Part shown: piece after piece, positions 1-7,363 of the stretch | Position numbering within the stretch: position 1 is the stretch's first letter | Layout: each line of letters opens with the position of its first letter | From: a virus | IMG/VR virus record: IMGVR_UViG_3300023096_000001 | Coordinates: 32,244-96,243 of that record | Length of the DNA stretch: 64,000 nt | Reading direction: 5' to 3' (one strand) | The notes under the pieces: model-generated | The model's database searches: none | What the model was told of the DNA's origin: nothing | Seen by the model: only the letters and a program-made list of their open reading frames with translations | Made by a program: the position numbers and the translations under genes

Positions 1-57
1 AGGAAAAGGCGGACCGAAAGTGGAGGCCTTGAAGATTATTTTTTTTAACAATGAAAA

Positions 58-216
58 ATGGAACTTACTCGTACAACGATAACCTTGCCAAAAGAAATCC
101 GGCCAGAGTTTATTAAAGACGTGCCAGAAGCTGTAGAGGTGGAGGGCGTCACATACATCCGGGAAGATATTGTTCAAAAGGCACTCAAAACAAAGTTTGA
201 AAATTCACAGAATTAA
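58..216 (+). CDS. small protein of unknown function (52 aa)
   Basis: An open frame from ATG 58 to TAA 216 encodes a 52-residue protein beginning MELTRTTITLP. A short beta-type N-terminus (TTITLPKEI) is followed by a helical, charged C-terminus, a layout seen in ribbon-helix-helix or antitoxin-like proteins, but no signature residue confirms this. It is the only + strand gene left of 7567 and is followed by a good + strand terminator at 292-320, so it is probably the last gene of a rightward unit entering from outside the window. An open frame ending with TAA at 46-48 may be the tail of the preceding gene. Function is not recognised. Confidence 0.55.
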   Translation: MELTRTTITLPKEIRPEFIKDVPEAVEVEGVTYIREDIVQKALKTKFENSQN

Positions 217-289
217 ATTAATTTTGAAGCCTACACTTTATGTTTTTTTTCTTCTAATTCTTTGTAGTGCTGGTCCCATTGCAAAACAT

Positions 290-985
290 TTAGTCGCTCT
301 TGATCGGGGCGACTTTTTTTTCTTTCATCACGCCAATCGCTACTAATATCATCGTTAAAGATTCTACTGCTACAGGAATATCCGTTACAACCTTTAGAAA
401 GTTTTTCCCTTCCCAAACATATTCACTCTGATACACAATAGTGCAAAACAGAGCTGAGCAGTGATAAACCAATAAACACGATACAATCCAGAATACTGCT
501 GAACGGGTCAAATCTTTGATGTAAAGCTCTTGAATAAGTTCTGAGTAAAATAACAGGCACAGAAATAAAATGAATGCAGATCGAAGTGGAAGAGAGAAAG
601 ATACGTACTTATGGTTATGAAGATCATTTACGATCGGATTTGACCATATGAGATCAACACTAAATAATGCCACATAGCTAATCGTTAATATAGTCACAAG
701 CATCTTCCTGGGTTTATCTAAGAAGATATACTGAAAGAATAACCCCGTTAAAATAGCACTTACTAAGACCCAAGTATTGCAGATCAGTAAGGTATTCATG
801 CTCTGGCAAGCCATAAAAAGGCCAATGCTGTCAAGAATAAACTTAAAAGATAAGTATACAGTAAAAACGCGCAAAGGATGACTTAACTCCTTGCGCGTTA
901 ATAGAAGTATCAGTGGCAAAATTGTAATTGCTGCGTTGATACCGTATACAGGATATACGATAAAATATTTTAAAATGTTAGTCAT
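290..985 (-). CDS. polytopic membrane protein, unknown function
   Basis: A 231-residue protein with about six or seven hydrophobic stretches spread over its length (for example residues 15-30, 50-65, 75-90, 95-115, 140-155 and 170-190), ending in a short basic tail. I place the start at ATG 985, whose ATGA overlaps the stop of the upstream gene (982-984), rather than at an earlier in-frame codon. It is the last gene of the leftward block. The pattern resembles bacterial 5-7TM sensory regions without a kinase domain, but no family can be named. Together with the next gene upstream it may be a host-derived accessory pair. Confidence 0.75.
   Translation of the reverse strand: MTNILKYFIVYPVYGINAAITILPLILLLTRKELSHPLRVFTVYLSFKFILDSIGLFMACQSMNTLLICNTWVLVSAILTGLFFQYIFLDKPRKMLVTILTISYVALFSVDLIWSNPIVNDLHNHKYVSFSLPLRSAFILFLCLLFYSELIQELYIKDLTRSAVFWIVSCLLVYHCSALFCTIVYQSEYVWEGKNFLKVVTDIPVAVESLTMILVAIGVMKEKKVAPIKSD
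292..325 (+). terminator. intrinsic terminator for the rightward unit, embedded in the 3' end of the leftward gene
   Basis: AGTCGC (292-297) and GCGACT (309-314) form a 6-bp stem with an 11-nt loop, followed by an uninterrupted T run and more T-rich sequence to about 325. On the opposite strand the stem is followed by mixed sequence, so it is directional for + strand transcription. It overlaps the last codons (KVAPIKSD) of the leftward membrane-protein gene. Confidence 0.65.
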
Positions 986-1293
986 AAGCAGTTCGTAGGA
1001 CAAGGCGGGGGTGTATCTAATACTTTAACCTGCCCCTTTTTTACCGTATTATCCTTCGAGACAACTTCCACCACAGGACTTAAAGCAAACCCTCCTTCGC
1101 GCGCTACCTCTGCCAGGTGGATCCTGACACCGGTAATACTTTTCACAGGCACCCCTTCGATGAGTTCTTTGATGGCATCAATATCGAAGAAGAATGACTC
1201 GACGTAGATTTCTCCTTCTTGCAGCGTTCTTGCTTTGAATTTTTCGATGGAGGATTGTGCCTCTTGCAATGTTGTTAGTTTTCCTTTGGACAT
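982..1293 (-). CDS. conserved-looking protein with C-terminal Pro/Cys motif
   Basis: A 103-residue soluble protein. The N-terminal third is charged and helical; the centre (VESFFFDIDAIKELIEG) and the region RIHLAEVAREGGFALSP look like an alpha/beta fold; the C-terminus ends VLDTPPPCPTNCL with two cysteines. Similar hypothetical proteins with a DTPPPCP-type tail occur in Bacteroidota as far as I recall; no function is known. Its stop overlaps the ATG of the membrane-protein gene by 4 bases, so the two are translationally coupled and probably act together. Confidence 0.7.
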   Translation of the reverse strand: MSKGKLTTLQEAQSSIEKFKARTLQEGEIYVESFFFDIDAIKELIEGVPVKSITGVRIHLAEVAREGGFALSPVVEVVSKDNTVKKGQVKVLDTPPPCPTNCL

Positions 1294-1357
1294 GATCTGT
1301 TCTTAAATAGTTGAAATGCCGAAATTACCTACTTTTAGGTATACATCCAAAAGGATT

Positions 1358-1618
1358 TTAGTTATCGGTATTGACTAGTTTCCTGCTGACAAACTTCTCA
1401 CATTCTCCCAGGATAAACGCCAATGCTTTCTCATAAGAATCTTCTGCATGAAATTTCTTATCAACGAGTGGGTTAAATACCTCACTCGAAGGAAGATGTT
1501 TGAAGTACACCCGGTAAAGGATTTGCTCTGTGCTATCCTTGAAAGAAAAACATGTGATCAGGATGCGATGGTTATTGTAATAATAAGCTACTTGTTCGAG
1601 TAATTCTTCTATGGTCAT
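1358..1618 (-). CDS. unknown small protein (86 aa)
   Basis: 86 residues, mixed alpha/beta, with aromatic-rich strands (ILITCFSF, ILYRVYFKHL) and a C-terminal helix (YEKALAFILGECEKFVSRK). It starts at ATG 1618, overlapping the stop of the gene before it (ATGA). A 64-base gap separates it from the next gene downstream and holds nothing obvious. No family recognised. Confidence 0.65.
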   Translation of the reverse strand: MTIEELLEQVAYYYNNHRILITCFSFKDSTEQILYRVYFKHLPSSEVFNPLVDKKFHAEDSYEKALAFILGECEKFVSRKLVNTDN

Positions 1619-1797
1619 AAAAAACTCTCTTTATAGTCAGGCGAAATACTTTGCATAAATTCTATTTCTTCCTTCGTGAATTGAACATCTCCATATTTAT
1701 CAGTATCCATCATATTGAAAACAAAGTCTACTCCTTCCATCCATTCAACATGTTGTCGATATTTCTCAAGAAGTTTTTTATAGTCTATATTCTCCAT
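1615..1797 (-). CDS. unknown small acidic protein (60 aa)
   Basis: The ATG at 1797, two bases after the stop of the upstream gene, is the likeliest start and gives MENIDYKKLLEKY...; a longer frame would overlap the upstream gene. The middle contains DTDKYGDVQFTKEE, which recalls an EF-hand loop (Asp at positions 1 and 3, Gly at 6) but lacks the acidic residue at position 12, so calcium binding is unlikely. Coupled to the downstream 86-residue gene by ATGA. Confidence 0.6.
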   Translation of the reverse strand: MENIDYKKLLEKYRQHVEWMEGVDFVFNMMDTDKYGDVQFTKEEIEFMQSISPDYKESFL

Positions 1798-1799
1798 AA

Positions 1800-2165
1800 T
1801 TAATATCCGTTCATATTTACTTTCCACGCCTCAGCGAGGCTATCTTCTTTTGCATTTTCTTCTGGAGATAATTGCGCTTTAATACTCTCCAACTCTTCAG
1901 AGACTTTCACTGCCAGGTATTCTTTATAAAGAGAACTTCCTACGTGAAAGGCGCAGTTTTCAAGGATGCTATCCGGGTGAAATTCATCTAGGTTGACGAC
2001 TCTGGGGTACTGTGATCCTTTGTAGGCATAAAACCGGCAGTATCGTACGCATATCTTACTGTTTTTAGGCACATACTCATGCAGGGGTCTGTGTAGCTTG
2101 TACACGCCTTCTGAGAGGTGCTGTACGCCATTTTTTAAGGTAAAGCGTGGTTCGCGAAGTTTCAT
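1800..2165 (-). CDS. unknown protein (121 aa)
   Basis: 121 residues with a beta-rich N-terminal half (ICVRYCRFYAYKG) and a strongly acidic helical C-terminal third. Start ATG 2165 overlaps the stop of the upstream gene by 4 bases. No recognised domain; the operon position suggests an early accessory phage protein. Confidence 0.65.
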   Translation of the reverse strand: MKLREPRFTLKNGVQHLSEGVYKLHRPLHEYVPKNSKICVRYCRFYAYKGSQYPRVVNLDEFHPDSILENCAFHVGSSLYKEYLAVKVSEELESIKAQLSPEENAKEDSLAEAWKVNMNGY

Positions 2166-2431
2166 AACTTTAATAGTTGAGATTTCATTTCTTTGAGAAA
2201 GCTTGCTTTAAGAGAGAATTCATCGAAGAAGTCTTTAGGCTTATCTTCCCAAGAATCTGTGTCTTGCTTGATGCCCGCTTTCCAGAAAACTTCTACTGTG
2301 CAGGGAATCGTATCTGTGCCATTATGAGAGGTATTCGCAATCTCGTAGCTGCCTATTGACATCGATAGCCACCAGTGTTTCTTAAGAAATTCTCTCATCT
2401 CCTGTTCGGAAAAATATAATTCTAGTTTCAT
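2162..2431 (-). CDS. unknown protein (89 aa)
   Basis: 89 residues; begins MKLELYFSEQEMREFLKKH, a strand followed by a helix, then a central Thr/Cys strand region and a C-terminal Lys-rich helix. The start codon at 2431 is preceded three bases away by the GAACCAC leader motif (2435-2441), which supports this start. Function unknown. Confidence 0.65.
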   Translation of the reverse strand: MKLELYFSEQEMREFLKKHWWLSMSIGSYEIANTSHNGTDTIPCTVEVFWKAGIKQDTDSWEDKPKDFFDEFSLKASFLKEMKSQLLKL

Positions 2432-2434
2432 TTG

Positions 2435-2441
2435 GTGGTTC
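2435..2441 (-). promoter_or_regulatory. GAACCAC leader motif
   Basis: CGAACCACC lies 3 bases upstream of ATG 2431 behind an AT-rich stretch (TTTAAATTCAAT). Confidence 0.45.
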
Positions 2442-2449
2442 GATTGAAT

Positions 2450-2719
2450 TTAAATATACCCAAAGCAGATACCCACTGCGCGTCCCACCTCTTCAAGATT
2501 CACGTCTTTAGAACTAAAGTGCTGATCAAGAATCACCCGGAGCATGGACATCTTTTCGTTTTCATTGCCCATCAAGTGAACTGCTGCGGAGAAGCCCGCC
2601 TTGAAGTCTGCTTCGATGAATTTGCCGAGTTGTTTTGTGGCACGAGGATCGCCCTCAGATCCCTCTAATTGATAAAGGGCGTACTGCTTGGCGTATTTGT
2701 TTAGAAGTTTTTGGCTCAT
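2450..2719 (-). CDS. unknown helical protein (89 aa)
   Basis: 89 residues, mostly helical: MSQKLLNKYAKQYAL..., a Gly/Asp turn, then two more helices ending AVGICFGYI. It begins with MSQKL, as does the next gene upstream (2731-2949), which may be coincidence. The start is supported by a GAACCAC motif one base from the ATG. No family recognised. Confidence 0.65.
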   Translation of the reverse strand: MSQKLLNKYAKQYALYQLEGSEGDPRATKQLGKFIEADFKAGFSAAVHLMGNENEKMSMLRVILDQHFSSKDVNLEEVGRAVGICFGYI

Positions 2720-2720
2720 G

Positions 2721-2727
2721 GTGGTTC
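2721..2727 (-). promoter_or_regulatory. GAACCAC leader motif
   Basis: CCGAACCACCATG: the motif is separated from ATG 2719 by a single base, too close for a Shine-Dalgarno interaction. Confidence 0.45.
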
Positions 2728-2730
2728 GGA

Positions 2731-2949
2731 TTAAATATCAATATCCCAAACAATTTTCAGGTATTGCTTTGTTTCTATGGAATAAAAAGGTGTATCCTCG
2801 CCGTATCCATCACCAGAGTAATGCTCTGTGCCCTCCACCAATATACTGCCATCAGCAAGCAGATGATACTTTACAAGTGTAGTATAACCATGCCTCTTAC
2901 CAACGAAGAAGCTTCTTATTATTTCGATAGGCATAAGTTTTTGGCTCAT
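2731..2949 (-). CDS. unknown beta-rich protein (72 aa)
   Basis: 72 residues with alternating strands ([20 protein letters not shown]) and a C-terminal [10 protein letters not shown]. Start ATG 2949 overlaps the stop of the upstream zinc-finger protein gene (ATGA). Nothing identifies its function. Confidence 0.6.
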   Translation of the reverse strand: MSQKLMPIEIIRSFFVGKRHGYTTLVKYHLLADGSILVEGTEHYSGDGYGEDTPFYSIETKQYLKIVWDIDI

Positions 2950-3614
2950 CTCACTGATACAGAATTTTCATAATGAACTTTCCTTCCGCAGACCAATTGA
3001 GGCTTCCCTTCAACATAATATTTAGACCATCCGCCTTTCCATCCTCTCTTCCCGCACCTGTCGCACTTCTTGATGTGATTTCTGTAAAAATTAGTTATGA
3101 AACAGAATTTAATTTCCCAATGATGGACATGCCAACGAGGGTGTTTATACCATGGTCTTGATTTATGAGAAATATCTGACATAATTATACTGGCAAGTTC
3201 GGATATAGGTCGATTAAGTCGCTTTAGATCATCCGAAATAGAGTCGATTGGATTTTCGCAAAAGTGAATAATTTCGTGAAGATGGTTTTTCATAAAATTA
3301 TCCACTTTTCTGCTACTGTACCCAAATAACACATTAGCTGCAGTTCTGTACATTTCAACCGCTAGCCCTATTTCAGAAAACTTAGCTATGCCATCTGGCG
3401 TGTACCAGTATCTTAGATTAAACTCAAAATCTGAAATAATTCGGGTTTTTATCTTTTCATCTAAATGCCTAGAGCGGATAAACCAGCCACAGCTATCATC
3501 ATCACCATGAATATCAGGGTCAACATGCCAAATGTCAATCAGTGATTCCCTGTATCCACTTTTACGTTTAAAAGGACTTTTTATAGAAAAAGCTAATGTT
3601 CTTGGATCGTGCAT
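2946..3614 (-). CDS. phage protein with HDPRT start and C-terminal zinc-finger-like Cys cluster
   Basis: 222 residues. The N-terminus ([14 protein letters not shown] ... [18 protein letters not shown]) and the central [17 protein letters not shown] are strongly patterned and match, from memory, a family of phage hypothetical proteins found in several host groups. Near the C-terminus CDRCG followed about 25 residues later by another Cys suggests a zinc-binding knuckle, and the His-rich segment may add ligands. No enzymatic function is known to me. The GAACCAC motif lies 13 bases upstream of the start. It is the largest well-patterned soluble protein of the left block. Confidence 0.7.
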   Translation of the reverse strand: MHDPRTLAFSIKSPFKRKSGYRESLIDIWHVDPDIHGDDDSCGWFIRSRHLDEKIKTRIISDFEFNLRYWYTPDGIAKFSEIGLAVEMYRTAANVLFGYSSRKVDNFMKNHLHEIIHFCENPIDSISDDLKRLNRPISELASIIMSDISHKSRPWYKHPRWHVHHWEIKFCFITNFYRNHIKKCDRCGKRGWKGGWSKYYVEGKPQLVCGRKVHYENSVSVR

Positions 3615-3627
3615 AATATAAGTTTTA

Positions 3628-3634
3628 GTGGTTC
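3628..3634 (-). promoter_or_regulatory. GAACCAC leader motif
   Basis: CCCGAACCACT, 13 bases before ATG 3614; a longer, A/T-rich gap than at most other copies. Confidence 0.4.
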
Positions 3635-3644
3635 GGGTGAAAAA

Positions 3645-3878
3645 TCAATTATCCCAGTTGGAGCCATACGCTTCATTTCTCGCTTCAGACTCCTCTTTTG
3701 AGAGTTTTCCGTCAGGCTTTACCGCGCTATAGTTCGACAATTTGTCAAGGGTGCCTGGGATGGTGTTGACGATCACAAGATCATATTCTTGGTTTACACC
3801 GATCAATTCGACCTTCTCTTTAGAAGCTTTATTGGTCGCGGTATACTTTTCGCCTTTTTTGAATTTTTGCTCTGCCAT
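3645..3878 (-). CDS. unknown small protein, possibly SH3-like (77 aa)
   Basis: 77 residues. The first half (FKKGEKYTATNKASKEKVELIGVNQEYDLVIVNT) reads as a small beta-barrel with a basic N-terminus; the C-terminus (KLSKEESEARNEAYGSNWDN) is charged and flexible. Followed by a 30-base gap to the HDPRT gene. Function not recognised. Confidence 0.6.
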   Translation of the reverse strand: MAEQKFKKGEKYTATNKASKEKVELIGVNQEYDLVIVNTIPGTLDKLSNYSAVKPDGKLSKEESEARNEAYGSNWDN

Positions 3879-3922
3879 GACTGTTTGTGATTAAGTTTGA
3901 TCATTACTGTAAAAATCTATGC

Positions 3923-4162
3923 CTAGTTAAATAGGATTAGTGTATTCAAAACCCACAATTGAGTAGGATTGCCTTTTGTCCACCCAGGCCCGTCATCCCA
4001 AGGAATTGTGCATACATGATTAAGACATTCACCTTCACATCCCGATATCTTAAAACATTCTTGAGCAAGCTTGTTGCTCTTAGCACAAACGGGGAACTGA
4101 TGGTAGATAGGCCAAGTTTTCCCGTCTTCTTGATAGGTTTCAATAATAATAGGATTTTCCAT
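3923..4162 (-). CDS. small Cys-rich protein, possible metal binding (79 aa)
   Basis: 79 residues with five cysteines (CAKS, ECF, GCEGEC, VC), spaced so that CEGEC plus flanking Cys could hold zinc. The C-terminus (PTQLWVLNTLILFN) is hydrophobic. Start ATG 4162. A second frame over the same bases is shorter and lacks composition bias, so I prefer this one. Unknown function. Confidence 0.55.
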   Translation of the reverse strand: MENPIIIETYQEDGKTWPIYHQFPVCAKSNKLAQECFKISGCEGECLNHVCTIPWDDGPGWTKGNPTQLWVLNTLILFN

Positions 4163-4163
4163 G

Positions 4164-4442
4164 TTATTTAACCTTTAAGCGTTCACTTTCAATCCTTTGC
4201 AATTTACTAATTTTTAGCATTTTATGCCTATCAATCAAAAGAATTATTGTCCAGATTATCACATCCGCAATCAGAGCATACAGGTAATTCCACCGATCAG
4301 GATGCTCGTTTTTAAAGCTTGAGCAGACTAATATCAAAAAGATCATTCCGATCAAGGCCAACACCAAGGAGAGCTTCATCATAAGCCCTAACCATTGGTT
4401 GTACGAAGAGTATGCCTTAGATAGTTTATTTGACTGTTCCAT
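4164..4442 (-). CDS. small membrane protein with two TM segments
   Basis: 92 residues from ATG 4442, which overlaps the stop of the upstream gene as TGATG. Hydrophobic segments at about residues 20-40 (LVLALIGMIFLILVC) and 55-75 (YALIADVIIWTIILLI) indicate a helical hairpin with both ends probably cytoplasmic and a basic C-tail. Could act at the host membrane early in infection; that is inference from location only. Confidence 0.65.
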   Translation of the reverse strand: MEQSNKLSKAYSSYNQWLGLMMKLSLVLALIGMIFLILVCSSFKNEHPDRWNYLYALIADVIIWTIILLIDRHKMLKISKLQRIESERLKVK

Positions 4443-4636
4443 CACTCTTTCGATTTATTTTTCTTAAAATTAACCCTTCTCGCGGCTTTCCTTGACATGG
4501 AGGTGCAGTGATAATATCCACACTCGTTACACAGATACAGATGAAAGTCCGGGTTGTGCGTTTCAAGTTTGAAGACACGCACAACCGCTTTTGCTTCTTT
4601 TCGGGTAAGGTATCTTCTTTTCTGGGCACACTTCAT
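4442..4636 (-). CDS. small zinc-ribbon protein
   Basis: 64 residues. MKC..KRRYLTRKEAKAVVRVF is followed by YLCNECGYYHCTS, the Y-x-C-x2-C-G-x-x-H signature of small zinc-ribbon proteins common in phages, with a basic tail (KAARRVNFKKNKSKE). Likely zinc site: the first Cys, the CxxC pair and the His/Cys after it. Usually of unknown function, possibly nucleic-acid binding. Overlaps the neighbouring genes at both ends. Confidence 0.7.
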   Translation of the reverse strand: MKCAQKRRYLTRKEAKAVVRVFKLETHNPDFHLYLCNECGYYHCTSMSRKAARRVNFKKNKSKE

Positions 4637-4881
4637 ACCACAAACCTTTCGCCGCCTTTTGTCAGAGAATACCGCACAAACTTCTCGTGGATGATTTGCT
4701 GCTGGATGAGCCCATAGCGCATAAGCACTTTAAAGGTGCACCATGCAGGTTTTGCTGTAAATACAGTATAATGCCCGTTTTGTTTTTGCAACTCCCACGC
4801 TCCCCGAAATAGAAAGCTGGCGCCGGGATTCTTTTGTAGTTCTCTAATTAGCGCCTCTTGAGGCTTGGATAGTCTTGTCAT
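4633..4881 (-). CDS. winged-helix-like protein
   Basis: 82 residues: helix (LSKPQEALIRELQKN), a turn, AKPAWCTFKVLMRYGLIQQQ as a candidate recognition-helix region, then a beta hairpin (VRYSLTKGGERFVV) like the wing of small transcription regulators. The pattern 'L..YGLI.......YSLT..G' is the typical ending of winged helix-turn-helix proteins. It might regulate early transcription. Confidence is moderate because the fold is judged by eye. Confidence 0.55.
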   Translation of the reverse strand: MTRLSKPQEALIRELQKNPGASFLFRGAWELQKQNGHYTVFTAKPAWCTFKVLMRYGLIQQQIIHEKFVRYSLTKGGERFVV

Positions 4882-4882
4882 T

Positions 4883-5113
4883 TTAATATCCCCATTTAAC
4901 TTTTAAATTCCTAGCCTCCTCTTTCCCTTCTTCGCCAAATTTTTCTAATACAGCTATCGTGATATCAGTGTCTACATTAGCAGACTCCATGAACGAAGAG
5001 AAATATTCAAGTAATAATTGTTTTTTATCTTCTCCTTCGGGGTTTATTTCATTAAGAAAATTACTTAAATCACTGGTAAGGCAATTTTCAATTTGTTTAT
5101 TAGTTTTCATCAT
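4883..5113 (-). CDS. unknown acidic protein (76 aa)
   Basis: 76 residues, acidic and helical (NFLNEINPEGEDKKQLLLEYFSSF), ending LKVKWGY. A possible start at the second Met does not change much. The stop lies one base before the winged-helix gene start; its own start overlaps the stop of the upstream gene (ATGA). Unknown. Confidence 0.6.
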   Translation of the reverse strand: MMKTNKQIENCLTSDLSNFLNEINPEGEDKKQLLLEYFSSFMESANVDTDITIAVLEKFGEEGKEEARNLKVKWGY

Positions 5114-5469
5114 CTTAAAAGTCTTGTTAAATCATTAATCAATATATCTCCAGAAGGCTCTACCCATGAGCCGCGAAGGCTGACCCCATAATCAAGAAAG
5201 CCTTTGTTATCAAGGATACTGAGCACAATGTATGCTGCACCTTGTATGCCTCCGAAAACTTCATTCACAAGCTCGTCGTGGTATTTGTTGGTTTTGGGTC
5301 TATCTCTTAAATGAACTAACGTGTCAAGAATCAACTGCGCTGAGTCATGAAAGTCATCTATCTCTAACATTCCATTACAGATCATGCTTTTAGGAGTATC
5401 GTAATGAGTGCCTTCATACAAGTACATTCCCGTTGCCTCGTCGAAGTAATTTTCATAGGGTTGTATCAT
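5110..5469 (-). CDS. unknown protein (119 aa)
   Basis: 119 residues with a Tyr-rich N-terminus (PYENYFDEATGMYLYEGTHYD) and a helical middle (DSAQLILDTLVHLRDR), then EVFGGIQGAAYIVLSILDNKG. Coupled to both neighbours by 4-base overlaps, so co-translated. No family recognised. Confidence 0.6.
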   Translation of the reverse strand: MIQPYENYFDEATGMYLYEGTHYDTPKSMICNGMLEIDDFHDSAQLILDTLVHLRDRPKTNKYHDELVNEVFGGIQGAAYIVLSILDNKGFLDYGVSLRGSWVEPSGDILINDLTRLLR

Positions 5470-5699
5470 GGTTGTTGTGCTTTTTTATTTTCCTCCTCGA
5501 TAAACTCTTTTGGGTACTTCCCGCAATTATCAGCTTTAATTTGCGCAATATCTTTCAAGTCAAGCTTGCCCCCTTTCCTGAGGACACCATCATAGAGATT
5601 TACAATCAAATCTACATACATTTCAGGCATAGCAAAACCTGTCAGTTTCAAAGCGAAGTCCAGATAAGTTACTTTTTCTTGTTGTGATAATTTTGGCAT
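5466..5699 (-). CDS. unknown helical protein (77 aa)
   Basis: 77 residues, helical throughout, rich in Lys/Glu, start ATG 5699. Segment YVDLIVNLYDGVLRKGGKLDLKDIAQIKAD could be a small helical bundle. The 5' end overlaps the last 31 bases of a tiny membrane-protein gene (5669-5797). Unknown function. Confidence 0.6.
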   Translation of the reverse strand: MPKLSQQEKVTYLDFALKLTGFAMPEMYVDLIVNLYDGVLRKGGKLDLKDIAQIKADNCGKYPKEFIEEENKKAQQP

Positions 5700-5797
5700 A
5701 ATAATCTTTTCTTTTTAACTGCCGTCCGAAAAGCAATCCCTCCCGTGATCAGCAAGGTGAATATTAAAACAAGTAATCCTGTGAGGGTGTCGTTCAT
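5669..5797 (-). CDS. tiny single-pass membrane protein (42 aa)
   Basis: A 42-residue frame whose ATG (5797) overlaps the stop of the upstream gene as ATGA. MNDTLTGLLVLIFTLLITGG is one hydrophobic helix, followed by a basic tail (KKKRLLCQ, KKK), giving the N-out/C-in topology predicted by the positive-inside rule. The coupling and the otherwise empty gap argue that it is real. Its 3' end overlaps the next gene in another frame. Confidence 0.55.
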   Translation of the reverse strand: MNDTLTGLLVLIFTLLITGGIAFRTAVKKKRLLCQNYHNKKK

Positions 5798-6333
5798 GAT
5801 TCAACAGGCTTTACTGAATCGAATATTCCAAATTGTTGTTCATCATAATTCCAAGCGTAGACAATAAATCTACTCCCAAGCATTCCTATAAATAAACCTG
5901 TGCCTAAAATCTGTCCATGTATATTTAGACAGTTCACTCTTTCTCCATTTTTTGGTATCCATTTTTTCTCTAAGGGCTTTTCTTCTTTATCATCCGGCCA
6001 TGATGTTTTCTTTTCAATCACCTCTCCTTGATAAACTTTGTGCCCAAGAATAGTTTCTATAAACTTTATATGACTGTGAGTTAGTTGTCGAGTGTTTCCG
6101 TACGGTTCAGGTATCCATATCAAGCCATCTTCTTTAACGATCAACTTACTTCCATAGTTATTAAAACCACTTTGATAGTGCCTCCACATAACAGTTTCTC
6201 CATTTTTTGTTTCAGCAGTCTCTGGATAGTAGGCCGCCTGTTGGATGTCTCCAAAAATAAACTCTTCCAGACGTCTCACGTCTTCGTTATTTCCATAAAG
6301 AGTAGGCGCTTTATAAGTTTGAATTGTTTCCAT
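5794..6333 (-). CDS. unknown two-part protein (179 aa)
   Basis: 179 residues. Residues 1-100 hold an alpha/beta region (EEFIFGDIQQAAYYPET ... GLIWIPEPYGNTRQLTHSHIKFIETI). After a charged linker (KKTSWPDDKEEKPLEKKW) a C-terminal beta-rich part (GERVNCLNIHGQILGTGLFIGMLGSRFIVYAW) looks like a small barrel. The start at 6333 sits one base from a GAACCAC motif. No function recognised. Confidence 0.65.
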   Translation of the reverse strand: METIQTYKAPTLYGNNEDVRRLEEFIFGDIQQAAYYPETAETKNGETVMWRHYQSGFNNYGSKLIVKEDGLIWIPEPYGNTRQLTHSHIKFIETILGHKVYQGEVIEKKTSWPDDKEEKPLEKKWIPKNGERVNCLNIHGQILGTGLFIGMLGSRFIVYAWNYDEQQFGIFDSVKPVES

Positions 6334-6334
6334 G

Positions 6335-6341
6335 GTGGTTC
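6335..6341 (-). promoter_or_regulatory. GAACCAC leader motif
   Basis: GAGAACCACCATG, one base before ATG 6333, after TTTAAAAA. Here the base before GAACCAC is A rather than C. Confidence 0.45.
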
Positions 6342-6347
6342 TCGTTT

Positions 6348-6590
6348 TTAAATTATAAGCATTTTTTTATGAATATAACAACTCTTGTCACTGAATCCTT
6401 TGATAGCGGACTTGATCTCCATTTTATCTTTATGAGAGCCGCCGTTTCTAAAAACTCTCACCTTTAAAAAATCCGTTTTTTTCTCATTTTCTTCTCCTTC
6501 ATTTTCTACTTCAGTCTTAAAGCCGGTGATTACAAATTTTTGGTCAATGCCTATTGCTATAAACTCATCTCCTATGCTGATTTCCTCCAT
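6348..6590 (-). CDS. unknown beta-rich protein (80 aa)
   Basis: 80 residues, acidic N-terminal half (MEEISIGDEFIAIGIDQKFVITGFKTEVENEGEENEKKT), then KVRVFRNGG and a basic C-terminus. Reads as a compact beta protein. The gap to the upstream gene is 12 bases, suggesting one transcript. Unknown. Confidence 0.6.
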   Translation of the reverse strand: MEEISIGDEFIAIGIDQKFVITGFKTEVENEGEENEKKTDFLKVRVFRNGGSHKDKMEIKSAIKGFSDKSCYIHKKMLII

Positions 6591-6602
6591 AAAGAATCTT
6601 GT

Positions 6603-6938
6603 TTAGTATTGGTTAACATTATAAGTATTGGAAATTAAACCCTCGAATCCTTTCGAGTGAAGCTTATAAAGCATAGATTCTTCTTTTTTAATTTTTTTTA
6701 GAAAGCAAATTGGGGCAGATTTTAAAGAATTTCCTAAAATAATTTTTGTGTGCCCATTTTTTAATTTTGGGTCAAATAAGTTAGAAGAAACTCCATAAAA
6801 TCGATTCCCTGAAGTATAAAACTCTTCAAATATTTCTCCTTTAGAAAATTTTCCGAACTTTTGTATTAAGACAAACACATCAAGGAACTCTTTTTCATTT
6901 CGCCCGTCAGAGAGATACTTTGTAAGTTTATGTTTCAT
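6603..6938 (-). CDS. unknown Lys-rich protein, first gene of the leftward block
   Basis: I choose ATG 6938 (MKHKLTKYLSDGRNEKEF) because the frame upstream of it overlaps the promoter-like box at 7017-7024 and reads like non-coding sequence. 111 residues, strongly basic, low complexity in Lys/Phe/Asn, with a helical middle (LIQKFGKFSKGEIFEEFY). As the first gene behind the promoter it may be an early host-interaction protein, but that is inference. Confidence 0.6.
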   Translation of the reverse strand: MKHKLTKYLSDGRNEKEFLDVFVLIQKFGKFSKGEIFEEFYTSGNRFYGVSSNLFDPKLKNGHTKIILGNSLKSAPICFLKKIKKEESMLYKLHSKGFEGLISNTYNVNQY

Positions 6939-7016
6939 AAGGATTACTTTATAAAGGGTAAGACTGTTTTTTTGAACGCTATTCCGGAAGTTGTCTCTTA
7001 CAGGCCCCCTTACCCC

Positions 7017-7024
7017 CAAACATA
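7017..7024 (-). promoter_or_regulatory. Bacteroidota-type -7 box for the leftward block
   Basis: Reading leftward, TATGTTTG is an exact match to TAnnTTTG. A TTG triplet lies 28 bases further upstream; the usual -33 position is only T-rich. Transcription would start near 7010, giving a leader of about 70 bases before ATG 6938. Confidence 0.4.
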
Positions 7025-7363
7025 AGTTTAGTGATAAATTAGCTGTAAAAGACAACAACGTAAACTTTGTTAAAACTGTTTTCCAGTTACGAATTCACGT
7101 TGGAGAAACCAAATCAACTGGTAGTTTCCCTGTGGAGTAATTCGGGTTTCCAGTCCCGTTGGCGACTTTCCTGTTCTCCTTTGTCTCAGATTGCGTCATA
7201 TGTCATCCGACCCCCCAACTGTAACGCTTTTTTACAATGGCACCAATCGATCCAAATTTGGGTGCAGAATACCATCAACCCTTTCGGGATTTTTATTTTA
7301 AATGAATGATTTGAGATTGTTCTGCCCGCAGCATAATAAATCAGAAGAGATTCATTTGGGCAT

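Noticed and set aside
231-416. 61-residue leftward frame at the end of the membrane-protein gene
   Set aside because: It overlaps the better-supported membrane-protein frame and the terminator; composition is unlike a folded protein.
1669-1715. EF-hand-like loop in the 1615-1797 protein
   Set aside because: The acidic residue at position 12 is missing and position 5 is Tyr; likely coincidence.
7067-7309. 80-residue rightward frame in the divergent region, and a 64-residue leftward frame at 7186-7380
   Set aside because: Both lack a leader motif, have random composition and overlap the structured RNA or its surroundings.
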